Below, in pieces: positions 36,065-44,717 of a DNA stretch of 64,000 nt (positions are counted from its first letter, which is position 1; each line of letters starts with the position of its first letter). The notes beneath the pieces were generated by a model that was given only the letters and a program-made list of their open reading frames with translations, made no database searches and had not been told where the DNA came from. The stretch is from Oceanobacillus chungangensis (lineage in GTDB: Bacteria; Bacillota; Bacilli; Bacillales; Amphibacillaceae). Location of the stretch: the NCBI RefSeq assembly GCF_003369565.1, contig NZ_PIOD01000008.1:62001-126000 (forward strand). Direction: 5' to 3'. A program made the position numbers and the translations under genes.

Positions 36065-36853
36065 ATGGACAAAGAGTTAATTCAAAAGCTAGCAAACTAT
36101 ACACATCATGCTGAAAAGGAAAAGCAGGAAATAAAAAAGATTACAGCAGATCTATATCCAGAGCTTACGATTGATGAGGCATACCTCGTTCAAGAAGAAC
36201 TAGTTCGTCAAAAGCTTGAAGAGGGTCTTACAATCGTTGGCCCAAAGATGGGTATTACGAGCGAAGCTAAGATGAAACAAATGAATGTCGATAATCCAAT
36301 ATATGGATATGTATTCGATAACATGGTTGTTGAAGAAGGGGAACCTGTCTCTGTTTCCAACTATATCCATCCCAAAATCGAACCAGAAATTGGATTCGTT
36401 TTAAAAAAGGATTTAGAAGGACCTGGTGTAACAGCACTTGATGTACTACTAGCAACTGAATATGTATTTCCAGCAGTAGAGATTATCGATAGTAGATACG
36501 AAAATTTCAATTTCACATTGCCGGATGTTATTGCAGATAATACTTCTGCCGCTGGAGCGATATTTGGTACATATTTGCGAAAACCGGAAGAATTAGAGCT
36601 GGATGTTGTGGGTGTGACATTAGCGATCAATGGTGAAATAAAATCGCTCGGTGCAGGAGCGGCAGTTCTTGGCCATCCAGCTAATTCTGTTGCAAGACTG
36701 GCAAATATGTTAAGTGAAAAAGGAGAAATGGTAAAAGCTGGTCAGCCAATTTTAACAGGCGGAGTTACAGCTGCTGTTCCAATTTCTCCAGGGGATTACG
36801 TACAAGTAAAATATGGTGGTTTAGGTGATGTAAGCTTTGCAGTGAAAGAATAA
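36065..36853 (+). CDS. dmpH: 4-oxalocrotonate (2-oxo-3-hexenedioate) decarboxylase
   Basis: 262 residues, paralogue of the hydratase. It has VGPKMGITSEAKMKQMNV, PIYGYVFDNM, the metal-site HPKIEPEIGFVL and EIIDSRYENFNF, all typical of DmpH/XylI decarboxylases, which in these pathways bind the hydratase. It removes CO2 from the keto form of oxalocrotonate to give the dienoate. ATG at 36065 follows GGGGGAGAAGG; the frame also has an ATG at 36050. Equivalent to PraD. Confidence 0.84.
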   Translation: MDKELIQKLANYTHHAEKEKQEIKKITADLYPELTIDEAYLVQEELVRQKLEEGLTIVGPKMGITSEAKMKQMNVDNPIYGYVFDNMVVEEGEPVSVSNYIHPKIEPEIGFVLKKDLEGPGVTALDVLLATEYVFPAVEIIDSRYENFNFTLPDVIADNTSAAGAIFGTYLRKPEELELDVVGVTLAINGEIKSLGAGAAVLGHPANSVARLANMLSEKGEMVKAGQPILTGGVTAAVPISPGDYVQVKYGGLGDVSFAVKE

Positions 36854-36878
36854 TTAGAAAAAATTAGGGGGTGGGGAT

Positions 36879-37070
36879 TTGCCACTAGTGAATATTCAAA
36901 TTATGGAGGGACGAACTCCAGATAAAATCGAAGCACTTCTAAAAAATGTAACCAATGCTGTAAGTGAATCATTGGATGCTCCTAAGGAAAATGTACGTGT
37001 CATTGTTACAGAAGTACCGAAAACGCATTGGGCTATTGGCGGGACATCAGCGAAAGAGCTTGGTAGATAA
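36879..37070 (+). CDS. dmpI: 4-oxalocrotonate tautomerase
   Basis: 63 residues. After removal of the initiator the protein begins with Pro1, the catalytic base, in PLVNIQIMEGRTPDK; an Arg in the RVIV segment and aromatic Trp in HWAIGG complete the active site of the 4-OT family. It isomerises 2-hydroxymuconate to 2-oxo-3-hexenedioate for the decarboxylase. TTG start at 36879 follows GGGGTGGGGA. Last gene of operon 1, before a strong hairpin. Equivalent to XylH and PraC. Confidence 0.93.
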   Translation: MPLVNIQIMEGRTPDKIEALLKNVTNAVSESLDAPKENVRVIVTEVPKTHWAIGGTSAKELGR

Positions 37071-37071
37071 T

Positions 37072-37105
37072 GGAGAATAGGTAGGGAAGCCCCTACCTAT
37101 TCTCC
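37072..37105. terminator. shared hairpin between convergent operon 1 and lysR
   Basis: GGAGAATAGGTAGG and CCTACCTATTCTCC form a near-perfect 14-bp stem around a 6-base loop directly after the tautomerase stop. The right arm overlaps the last codons of the convergent LysR gene, so the hairpin can serve the operon from the left. No long T run follows in either direction. Confidence 0.65.
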
Positions 37106-37978
37106 AGAATACTTATGATTTATCACGGAGTAGATAAGCTTTTTTCCAAGTTTCTCAATCTGGGAGTTTTTTCGGTATTGAACATAGACTTTATTCGGTA
37201 TACTGGTGAGCGCTGATATATCTCTGATGATTATTTTTGATTTATATTTCTTATCGATACCAAGTTCAGGAATAATCCCAATACCTAACTCGTTTGCAAC
37301 TGCATTCAAAAGCATTTCATTATTTTCGACATCAATTCGAGTAATATTACCCGCGCTGATTAGTTGATGATCGATGGACTTCCATAACTCAGAGTTTCGT
37401 TTATAACTTAAGATTGTTTCGCCATGTAAATCTTCAATGGCTAAGGTTTGTTTTTTACACAGGTGATGATCGATTGGAAGAACAACTACAAGATGATTAT
37501 CGAATAGATATTCTGACGTAATGTAAGGGCTATTTGGGAGCATATCTCTCGTAAAAACAAGATCAACTTCTCCTAATAGAGCCTTTTCATTCAGGCTAAC
37601 AGAATCATAGCCATCTACAACTTGAACATCAATATTGCCAACGGATTTAACCGCTTTCAAAAGTTCGATAATAAAAGAATATGAGTAACCAGGGGAGAAG
37701 CCTACCTTGATCACAGGAGTCTTTATCATATTTCTAATTTCCTTAGAATGTTTCATATTGATCAAAATATTTTTTGCATATTCTGTAAAAATAATCCCTT
37801 CTTCTGTTAAGGAGATTTCATGACCAATCCTAGTGAATAATTCGCACTTTAAAATATCTTCTAGAGATTTTATTCTTGATGTGACGGTCGGTTGCGTGAC
37901 GTTAAGTACATCTGCAGCTTTTGAAAAGCTTTTACATTCAGAAACAGTAAGGAAAGTTTCTAATTGGCTTTCGTTCAT
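37097..37978 (-). CDS. LysR-family transcriptional regulator
   Basis: 293 residues. The N-terminal helix-turn-helix is ESQLETFLTVSECKSFSKAADVLNVTQPTVTSRIKSLEDIL. The effector domain (about 90-290) begins PVIKVGFSPGYSYSF. ATG at 37978 has GGAGGT 6 bases upstream; nine extra in-frame codons lack a site. It diverges from the Rieske oxygenase operon at 38671 and so likely regulates it, binding an aromatic substrate or intermediate. Its 3' end overlaps the hairpin of operon 1. Confidence 0.9.
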   Translation of the reverse strand: MNESQLETFLTVSECKSFSKAADVLNVTQPTVTSRIKSLEDILKCELFTRIGHEISLTEEGIIFTEYAKNILINMKHSKEIRNMIKTPVIKVGFSPGYSYSFIIELLKAVKSVGNIDVQVVDGYDSVSLNEKALLGEVDLVFTRDMLPNSPYITSEYLFDNHLVVVLPIDHHLCKKQTLAIEDLHGETILSYKRNSELWKSIDHQLISAGNITRIDVENNEMLLNAVANELGIGIIPELGIDKKYKSKIIIRDISALTSIPNKVYVQYRKNSQIEKLGKKLIYSVINHKYSGE

Positions 37979-38338
37979 CTGATTACCTCCGAGCCCACTT
38001 ATCAATGGTTTGAATGATGAGTCAATGAGTACTTTATCGTTTCAATTGCTATTTATCCTTATTAAAAATTAGCTATTTAGTTTTAATAATAGGTTATAAA
38101 TTCACCTCATGTCAATTAAGTTAACGATAAATAATGGAAAGTATAATATTTTTCAAAAATTGGGTATTAAATTTATTTTATAAAATGATAGAAAACCAAG
38201 AATAATTCAATTGGATTCTAAATAATCTGTCTCCTATAATTAATTATAAGCTAAAAAGCCAAATCAAACGAATATAAGTGATCACCAAGGAGGGAACTGC
38301 TTGAACTGCTATAGCTTGCAATATATTCGGATGAGTGA
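37979..38338. promoter_or_regulatory. lysR-oxygenase intergenic region, left part
   Basis: A/T-rich. An AGGT-N9-ACCT interrupted repeat (38091-38107) and a perfect 14-bp palindrome TATAATTAATTATA (38235-38248, also a T-N11-A-type arrangement) are candidate LysR sites. No gene. The palindrome's A/T content means chance is not excluded. Confidence 0.35.
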
Positions 38339-38596
38339 ATCATTAAGAGGGAAATTTATAAGCTAGCAAAGCTTTCTGGAGATCTATTCATAATCGGTAC
38401 AAATGAGAAACGAACGAGAAGCGGCGATTAAAATGCAAGCGCTAACAGAATTGGGTATGGCGATTTTTCAATAAGCCAAGGTGGAATAGGGAAACAGGAA
38501 ATTCGTACATGAGAAAAATTAATAGTTAATATTGATGGTAGGGAAGTTAAACTACCCTTTCTTGAAAAGACGGAGGAAACATCGTCAGGAAGTTAG
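38339..38596 (+). pseudogene. decayed coding remnant upstream of the Rieske oxygenase, unidentified
   Basis: Three consecutive pieces in changing frames read like one protein: KREIYKLAKLSGDLFIIGT (38345-38404), NEREAAIKMQALTELG (38409-38456) and DFSISQGGIGKQEIRT followed after a stop by EKLIVNIDGREVKLPFLEKTE (38462-38578). Each is free of low-complexity content and breaks by frameshift or stop. No intact start or ribosome site. I do not recognise the family; it may be a lost gene of the aromatic locus. Confidence 0.4.
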
Positions 38597-38670
38597 TGTA
38601 AACGGCAATAGCAATATGCTTAAATTTGTTTGCTGGCCAAATGAATACATTAATAATTGGAGGGCTTAAA

Positions 38671-39948
38671 ATGGAGCGCATCATACAGGACAATGTTGAA
38701 AAAAGTGAGTTTCTTGTTAATCGACGTGTCTTTAGTGATAAAGAGATACTAGCAAGAGAACGTGCTGAAATATTTAATAAATGCTGGTTATTCATTGGGC
38801 ATGAAACGGAGATTCCAGAACCTGGTGATTACAAACGGAAAAAAGTAGGTGGGCGTAATTTACTGTTTGTCCACAGTCATGATGGTGAAATCAGAGCATT
38901 ATTCAATACATGTCCACATCGTGGTGCACTTGTTTGTAGAGAAGATTCAGGAAATTCAAGGGTTTTCCGATGCTTCTACCATGCGTGGAGTTTTAAAAAT
39001 GATGGTGAATTAGTAGGTATGCCTGGAAAGGATGGTTTTCCTGAAGGGTTTAATGATGAGGGTACGAAAAACATGAAAGCGGTTAATAGACTGGAGAATT
39101 ATCGTGGTTTCATGTTTGTGAACTTCGATGAAAATGCTGTTTCACTGGAGGAATATCTAGGAAATGCTAAGGAATACATTGATCTAGTAGTTGATCAGTC
39201 TGAATATGGAATGGAAGCTCTTGGCGGGGTACAGCAATATAGTGTAAGAGCGAATTGGAAACTATTAGCTGAAAATAGTGTGGACTTGTATCACGGTATG
39301 CCAACACATAAGACATATTTTGATATTAAACAAGCACAGGACCCTAATTTAAAACGTGTGAAGCTGGAAGGTAAGGGCATCAATTTAGGTAATGGACACA
39401 GTGTTATTGAATATGTTGCTCCATGGGGAAGACCAGTTGCACAGTGGACGCCAATTTGGGACGAAGAGTTTAAAAATGATATGGAGAAAATGAAGGAGCG
39501 ATTAGCAGAGCGTTTTGGTGAAGAGCGCGCGAACCGAATTGCCAATTACAACCGAAACATTGTCATTTTCCCGAATCTCGTAATCAATGACATTATGGCT
39601 GTAACCGCTAGAACCTTCTATCCGTCATCACCGGGCTATATGGAAGTTCAGGGGTATTCACTAGCTCCTAAAGGTGAAAGTGATAAGCACCGATTAGCTA
39701 GAAATAATAACTTCCTAGAGTTCTTAGGACCAGGTGGTTTTGCAACACCAGATGATAACGAGGCACTTGAATTATGTCAAGAGGCTTATACCAATAACAC
39801 GGAAGTTCAGTGGAATGATATCTCTAAAGGAATGGTTAGAGGGGAAGGAAATGCCCTAGCAACAGATGAACTGCAAATGAGGAGTTTCTGGAGACATTAT
39901 AATTCAATTATTCAAGCATCCTTGGATAAGGAGGTTGCACATCAATGA
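38671..39948 (+). CDS. Rieske aromatic-ring oxygenase, alpha (large) subunit
   Basis: 425 residues. The Rieske [2Fe-2S] site is C81-P-H83 and C101-x2-H104; the mononuclear iron site has H208 and H213 with an Asp at 361/362, and D205 is the bridging Asp in ENSVDLYHGMPTH. It inserts oxygen into an aromatic ring using electrons from a reductase and ferredoxin. ATG at 38671 follows GGAGG; 15 more in-frame codons upstream have no site. A dedicated beta subunit follows, the arrangement of true ring dioxygenases (benzoate, anthranilate, toluate, cumate types). No cis-diol dehydrogenase is in the operon. Substrate unknown. Confidence 0.93.
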   Translation: MERIIQDNVEKSEFLVNRRVFSDKEILARERAEIFNKCWLFIGHETEIPEPGDYKRKKVGGRNLLFVHSHDGEIRALFNTCPHRGALVCREDSGNSRVFRCFYHAWSFKNDGELVGMPGKDGFPEGFNDEGTKNMKAVNRLENYRGFMFVNFDENAVSLEEYLGNAKEYIDLVVDQSEYGMEALGGVQQYSVRANWKLLAENSVDLYHGMPTHKTYFDIKQAQDPNLKRVKLEGKGINLGNGHSVIEYVAPWGRPVAQWTPIWDEEFKNDMEKMKERLAERFGEERANRIANYNRNIVIFPNLVINDIMAVTARTFYPSSPGYMEVQGYSLAPKGESDKHRLARNNNFLEFLGPGGFATPDDNEALELCQEAYTNNTEVQWNDISKGMVRGEGNALATDELQMRSFWRHYNSIIQASLDKEVAHQ

Positions 39949-40433
39949 CTGTAAAAACACTAGAACGTCAAGATATCGTTGATTTTCTATACACTGAAGC
40001 GAAAATATTAGACGAGTGGAGATTATTGGATTGGGCGGCACTTTTCACCGATGACGGAACTTATGTGGTTCCACCAATCGGTGAACCGGAAGCTATTCCT
40101 ACTAAATCACTATATTATATTCATGATAATCGTTCGCGACTACAGGAAAGAGCAGAAAGATTATTAAAGAAAGAAGCACATGTCGAATACCCGCATTCTA
40201 CGACAACGAGAAACTATCATAATATTCTAGTTAGTGATATAGAATCTGATGTCATTACAGTGGAGTGTAATTTTACGACACATCGCACAAAACGAGAGGT
40301 TGTCGATACGTTTATCGGCAAAATAAAATATGAAATAGTAAGAGAAAATGACCGGTTAGCGATTCAAAGAAAAAAAGTTGTGCTAAATTTAGATAGTTTA
40401 CGACCACATGGGAAAATTAGCTTAATTCTGTAG
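39945..40433 (+). CDS. Rieske aromatic-ring oxygenase, beta (small) subunit
   Basis: 162 residues of the cone-shaped SnoaL/NTF2-like beta-subunit family: FLYTEAKILDEWRLLDWAALFTDDGTYVVPP at the N-terminus, then an HIRN-like VECNFTTHRT strand region. It supports the alpha trimer structurally and can affect substrate range. Its ATG overlaps the alpha stop (ATGA), so the two are made in equal amounts. Confidence 0.9.
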   Translation: MTVKTLERQDIVDFLYTEAKILDEWRLLDWAALFTDDGTYVVPPIGEPEAIPTKSLYYIHDNRSRLQERAERLLKKEAHVEYPHSTTTRNYHNILVSDIESDVITVECNFTTHRTKREVVDTFIGKIKYEIVRENDRLAIQRKKVVLNLDSLRPHGKISLIL

Positions 40434-40463
40434 GAAATCACTTCATGAAAGGTGGTGCATGAT

Positions 40464-41510
40464 ATGAGTAACGAACAAGAAGTAGTTGATATCGCCATTA
40501 TTGGTGGTGGTCCAGTGGGCATGTTTACTGCCTTTTATGCAGGCATGCGCCAAGCAAGTGTGAAAATAATCGAGAGTCTGCCACAGCTTGGAGGTCAGCT
40601 AGCTGCATTATATCCAGACAAGTACGTCTATGATGTAGCAGGTTTCCCTAAGATAAAGGCTAGTGAGTTAGTGGATCGGTTAGCAGAACAAATGAATCAA
40701 TTTGAGCAGGAGATTTGTTTAAATGAAGAAGTTATCGAGGTAACAAAGGAAGATGATGTATTCAAGCTTATTACAAGCTCACAAATTCATTACTCAAAGA
40801 CAATTATTATTACTGCTGGAAATGGCGCTTTTAAACCGAGAACAATGAATCTGGAAGAGGAAGCTAAATTTGAAAATACGAATCTTCACTATAGTATAAA
40901 AAACATCCATGATTTTGCGGATAAAGATGTCGTAATTTTTGGCGGCGGAGATTCAGCAGTTGATTGGGCTTTAATGCTAGAGAAAATCGCGAGTAGTGTA
41001 TCGCTTGTTCATAGGAGAGATCGTTTTCGAGCACATGAACACAGTGTGAAACAATTAAAGGAATGCTCGGTTAATATTCTTACTCCCTATGTTCCTACTG
41101 CTTTACTGGGGGACTCGAAGCTGGAATCCATCATATTGAAGGAATCAAAGACAAAAGAGGAAATCGAGTTGAGAGCAGATGATTATCTAGTAAACTATGG
41201 ATTTATCTCAAACCTTGGTCCAATTAATAATTGGGGATTAGAAATAGAGAAGCATTCGATAGTAGTTAATTCAAGGGCAGAGACTAATATTCCAGGAATT
41301 TATGCTGTCGGCGATATCGCAACCTATCCTGGGAAGGTCGAGTTAATGGCAACAGGTTTCGGTGAAGCACCAATCGCGGTTAGTAATGCAAAAGTGTTCA
41401 TCGATCCGAATGAATCCATTCATGTTGCACATAGTACATCGATTATGAGTAGAAAGAGTCATCAGAATAAAGAAACGATAGCTCAGAAAAAAGCGCAAGC
41501 TTCCGTTTAG
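40464..41510 (+). CDS. ferredoxin-NADP+ reductase, thioredoxin-reductase-like (YumC type)
   Basis: 348-residue FAD/NAD(P)H flavoprotein. FAD binding: [21 protein letters not shown] binding: [12 protein letters not shown]; a C-terminal [12 protein letters not shown] closes the FAD site. There is no CxxC redox pair, so it is a ferredoxin reductase of the YumC family rather than a thioredoxin reductase. ATG at 40464 has AAAGGTGG 8 bases upstream. Its place between the oxygenase and the ring-cleavage gene, with a ferredoxin at the operon end, indicates that it supplies electrons to the Rieske oxygenase. Confidence 0.9.
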   Translation: MSNEQEVVDIAIIGGGPVGMFTAFYAGMRQASVKIIESLPQLGGQLAALYPDKYVYDVAGFPKIKASELVDRLAEQMNQFEQEICLNEEVIEVTKEDDVFKLITSSQIHYSKTIIITAGNGAFKPRTMNLEEEAKFENTNLHYSIKNIHDFADKDVVIFGGGDSAVDWALMLEKIASSVSLVHRRDRFRAHEHSVKQLKECSVNILTPYVPTALLGDSKLESIILKESKTKEEIELRADDYLVNYGFISNLGPINNWGLEIEKHSIVVNSRAETNIPGIYAVGDIATYPGKVELMATGFGEAPIAVSNAKVFIDPNESIHVAHSTSIMSRKSHQNKETIAQKKAQASV

Positions 41511-41622
41511 CGGGAAGAATCACTGGAAGTAGGCACTTAAGCTAGACGTGGCAAACATTAGATTTAGATAGAGTATTTTATGATTCTATTTCAAATTAAA
41601 AATATACTTAGGGGTGAAGGAA

Positions 41623-42630
41623 ATGTCAAAGGTTTCAGAGGAGATTGTTAAAGAGTCTGCACAAGTAAGGTTAGATAATTATTTGAGAACGGTTGCACAT
41701 TTAGGGCATGTTGAAATAAGTGTCACAAAATTTGAAGAGTCTTTATGGTTTTATCGAGAAGTAATGGGATTAGAGGTAACAGCAATAGAAGGGGATCGTG
41801 CTTATTTAAGAGCGTGGCAGGATTTTGACCATCATACATTAGTATTAAAAGCAGCTGATGTCTCCGAGGTGAATCGTGTCGGTTGGCGTGTAAGCACAAA
41901 AGAAACCCTAGGACTATTTGAGAAGCAACTAACAAAAATGAATATTGAGTTTAACTGGGTAGAGGGTGGAAGTAAAAAGGCGTTGGGCGATGCAATTCAT
42001 TTTACATCACCATCGGGTATCCCGATTGAACTATATTGGGAAAAAGAATTATTCGTTACGGATGATCCGAAACTGAAGTCTCCATTACCTAGTCATCCAA
42101 GTAAATATCCGGCTAGAGGTGTCTCGCCACGCCGCTTCGACCATGTGAATTTCATGGTAGATGATGTTCAAAAAGAGCAGCAATGGTGGACTGAGTTACT
42201 TGGCATTCATCATCGATACTTCGTACAGAATAAAGAGGATGTACGTCTAGGTTCATGGTTAAGCAGAACAAACATTGCTCATGAGATTGCGTTCATGAGA
42301 AACGGTAACCAGAATGGAGGCGTTTTCCATCATCTAGCATACTATCTTGATTCACCTGATGAGCTATTACGTGCAGCAAATATTATGGCGGAAAATGAAA
42401 TCAAAATAGAGTGGGGACCTGGTAAGCATGGAACAAGTGGAGCACAATTTATCTATGTATTCGAGCCATCTGGTCACAGAGTTGAGATTTGGACAGGCGG
42501 AATTCTAATGTTTGCTCCGGAATGGAAGCCAATCGAATGGCCAGCTGGAGTTGGTGAGCTTGGTCTGGAAATGTGGGGAAGTAAGCCACCACAAAGTTAC
42601 TTTACTTACGGTACGAAGTTAGGTAAATAA
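41623..42630 (+). CDS. extradiol ring-cleavage dioxygenase (type I, catechol 2,3-dioxygenase family)
   Basis: 335 residues, two vicinal-oxygen-chelate domains. The active C-terminal domain has the iron ligands H174 (FDHVNF), a His in VFHHLAYYL at 236/237, and E288 (GHRVEIW); acid-base residues H220, H269 and Y278 sit where H199, H246 and Y255 are in catechol 2,3-dioxygenase. It opens the ring of a catechol beside the hydroxyls. The following decarboxylase suggests a carboxylated catechol such as protocatechuate, giving a 2,3-cleavage product (PraA type). GGGGTGAAGGA precedes the ATG at 41623. Confidence 0.9.
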   Translation: MSKVSEEIVKESAQVRLDNYLRTVAHLGHVEISVTKFEESLWFYREVMGLEVTAIEGDRAYLRAWQDFDHHTLVLKAADVSEVNRVGWRVSTKETLGLFEKQLTKMNIEFNWVEGGSKKALGDAIHFTSPSGIPIELYWEKELFVTDDPKLKSPLPSHPSKYPARGVSPRRFDHVNFMVDDVQKEQQWWTELLGIHHRYFVQNKEDVRLGSWLSRTNIAHEIAFMRNGNQNGGVFHHLAYYLDSPDELLRAANIMAENEIKIEWGPGKHGTSGAQFIYVFEPSGHRVEIWTGGILMFAPEWKPIEWPAGVGELGLEMWGSKPPQSYFTYGTKLGK

Positions 42631-42701
42631 ACTGGAAGGAGATAGACAATTTAATAGTCTATCTCTCTATTCTAAATTATGAATGCTAGGGGAGTCCAAA
42701 A

Positions 42702-43718
42702 GTGGAGAAAAGCTTAAGGATTGATTTTCATACACATGTAATATCAGAGGAGTTTTTAAATTTAGCTGAAAAATATGGGGATGATCGTTGGCCTATCTTA
42801 GAGAAAACATGTGACTGTGGTGCCAACATTATGCTAAAAGGCAAGAAATTTAGAGAGATTACGGATCAAGCATGGGATTCTGAAACTCGCTTAAAGGATA
42901 TGGAGAATGAAGGTATTGATATTCAAGTTCTATCTCCAATTCCTGTTACGTTTAGTTATTGGTCAGATCCGGAACAAGGACTAGAGCTTGCGAAATTCCA
43001 GAATGATTTTATCGCTTCAATTGTAAAAGAGCATCCAACGAAATTTATCGGTTTGGCTACTGTTCCACTGCAAGATGCTGATTTAGCAATCCAAGAAATG
43101 GACCGGGCAATTAATGAACTCGGACTTCGAGGGATTCAAATTGGTAGTAACGTAAATGGTAAGAATTTAGATGATGATGCACTCGATTCATTCTTCAAGG
43201 CCGCGAATGATAAGAATGTACCACTATTTGTTCATCCATGGGAAACAATGGGAAGAGAAAGAATGCCACGGCATAATTTCATGTATATGGTCGGTATGCC
43301 ATCGGAAACGGCACTCGCAGCTGGAAGCATTATTATGAGTGGAATGCTTGATAAGTATCCGAACTTAAAAATTTGCTTCGCACATGGTGGCGGGTCTCTT
43401 CCATATTTATTACCTAGAATGGACAAGGGATGGAATGTATGGCCACAAATAAGAAAGACCGAGAAGGCTCCAAGTCATTATGCGAAATTACTTTATTATG
43501 ACACGCTAGTTTATGATGAGAATAATCTGCAATTTATGATTGACCGTTTCGGGGCAGATCAAATTATAGCCGGTTCAGACTATCCATTCCTGCTTCGTGA
43601 AGCACCGTCTGGAAAAGTGGTCGATAAATTAACGACACTGAGTGATGAGGAAAAAGGAAGAATTCATGGACTAAATGCCCTGCGATTTTTAGGGTTAGAT
43701 GTCGAAAACTTTCAGTAA
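42702..43718 (+). CDS. amidohydrolase-family decarboxylase (ACMSD-like)
   Basis: 338-residue metal-dependent TIM barrel. Metal and catalytic residues are H10-x-H12 (IDFHTHV), H178 (FVHPWE), H228 (CFAHGGGSLPYL) and D293 (GSDYPF), as in aminocarboxymuconate-semialdehyde decarboxylase. It removes a carboxyl from an aromatic acid or from a ring-fission product. Directly after an extradiol dioxygenase, the likely reaction is decarboxylation of 5-carboxy-2-hydroxymuconate-6-semialdehyde or 2-amino-3-carboxymuconate semialdehyde to the compound used by operon 1. Dihydroxybenzoate decarboxylation before ring opening is an alternative. GTG start at 42702 follows GGGGAG. Confidence 0.88.
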   Translation: MEKSLRIDFHTHVISEEFLNLAEKYGDDRWPILEKTCDCGANIMLKGKKFREITDQAWDSETRLKDMENEGIDIQVLSPIPVTFSYWSDPEQGLELAKFQNDFIASIVKEHPTKFIGLATVPLQDADLAIQEMDRAINELGLRGIQIGSNVNGKNLDDDALDSFFKAANDKNVPLFVHPWETMGRERMPRHNFMYMVGMPSETALAAGSIIMSGMLDKYPNLKICFAHGGGSLPYLLPRMDKGWNVWPQIRKTEKAPSHYAKLLYYDTLVYDENNLQFMIDRFGADQIIAGSDYPFLLREAPSGKVVDKLTTLSDEEKGRIHGLNALRFLGLDVENFQ

Positions 43719-43785
43719 AAATGTTTAAAAAATAGAACACCAGGACGAAAGAACGCCAAATCTTAGACATAGGGAGAGGATAACT

Positions 43786-44019
43786 TTGGCATTTGTCATT
43801 ACACATCCATGTACAAACGAAAAAGCGGGAGAATGTGTCAGTATATGCCCTGTAGATTGTATTACTGAAGGACCTGACCAATTTTTTATTGATCCAAATG
43901 CATGTATTGATTGTGGTGCATGTGTTGCAGCGTGCCCAGTCGAGGCAATCATTGATGAACATGATTTAACAGAGGACCAAGAGGTTTATTTGGAGAAGGC
44001 AGAGAGCTTTTTCGGATAG
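43786..44019 (+). CDS. 7Fe-type ferredoxin
   Basis: 77 residues, small acidic electron carrier. Cys 9, 17, 21 and 25 and then C40-x2-C43-x2-C46-x3-C50-P are arranged as in Azotobacter FdI and FdxA-type seven-iron ferredoxins; the Cys at position 12 found in FdI is replaced, leaving ligands for a [3Fe-4S] plus a [4Fe-4S] cluster. TTG start at 43786 follows GGAGAGG. Last gene of operon 2; it should shuttle electrons from the YumC-type reductase to the Rieske oxygenase. Confidence 0.92.
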   Translation: MAFVITHPCTNEKAGECVSICPVDCITEGPDQFFIDPNACIDCGACVAACPVEAIIDEHDLTEDQEVYLEKAESFFG

Positions 44020-44062
44020 ATGAAACGACACTACGATGAATTACTTATAATAGATGTTGAAT

Positions 44063-44104
44063 AAAATGTTTCCATTAAGTCTTTGCTTAATGGGAACATT
44101 TTTA
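44063..44104 (+). terminator. terminator of the oxygenase operon
   Basis: AAAATGTTTCCATTAAG pairs with CTTAATGGGAACATTTTT with one wobble and a 6-base loop, followed by ATTTTTG; about 45 bases after the ferredoxin stop. Confidence 0.9.
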
Positions 44105-44349
44105 TTTTTGCAACATTTGTACAGTGAAAAGGGATTTTACAATCTTACCTGACAGGTAATGGATGAAAGTGCAAATTAGTGCCTATTTTTATTTGAGATT
44201 TCAGTAGAAGCTGGTCCAAGGGTAATATTTTAAATTATCAAATATACGCTTTTTAAATTTTAACTAACTACCAATACTTTATTGTTTGTAGTTACGATAT
44301 AATATTAGACTGTTGTAGTTTAGAAACGGATATTTACCTATGTAGCACT

Positions 44350-44552
44350 ATCTTAGCGTAGGAAATACGCGAAGACTCCTCGAAAATCAAGTTTCATTTT
44401 CTTCGTGCGATGTAACGCTGACGAAGCCTTCCTTGTCCTGCGGGAAGAAGAGCCTAGGTGAGACTACGAAGTGCGACAGCATGAGTTGGCTCACCAGCTC
44501 CCCCGCGGAAAGCGAAGTGTATTTCCGGAGCGACTGGTCCGAGAGTACTTCG
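44350..44552 (-). repeat. ~200-bp interspersed repeat, inverted copy 1
   Basis: Read on the minus strand it runs GGAAATACACTTCGCTTTCC, GCTGGTGAGCC, GTCTCACC, CCCGCAGGACAAGGAAGGCTTCG, AGCGTTACATCGCACGAAGA and CGAGGAGTCT. The same blocks in the same order occur on the plus strand at 51454-51643. GC content is well above the neighbours and there is no gene in it. The rest of the 44105-44717 gap shows nothing else. Confidence 0.85.
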
Positions 44553-44717
44553 CATATTTAACTAGTTCGCACTTAATCTATATAAGTTATTATCATAATC
44601 TTTATCTTTCCTAACAAAGAAGATGATTGAGGTAACGTCATTTGGTGAACTATAATGAGTTTATCAGAGGAAATTTTATGCCAATGAAAAAAATAGTCGC
44701 ATAGATTGGAGGATGTC

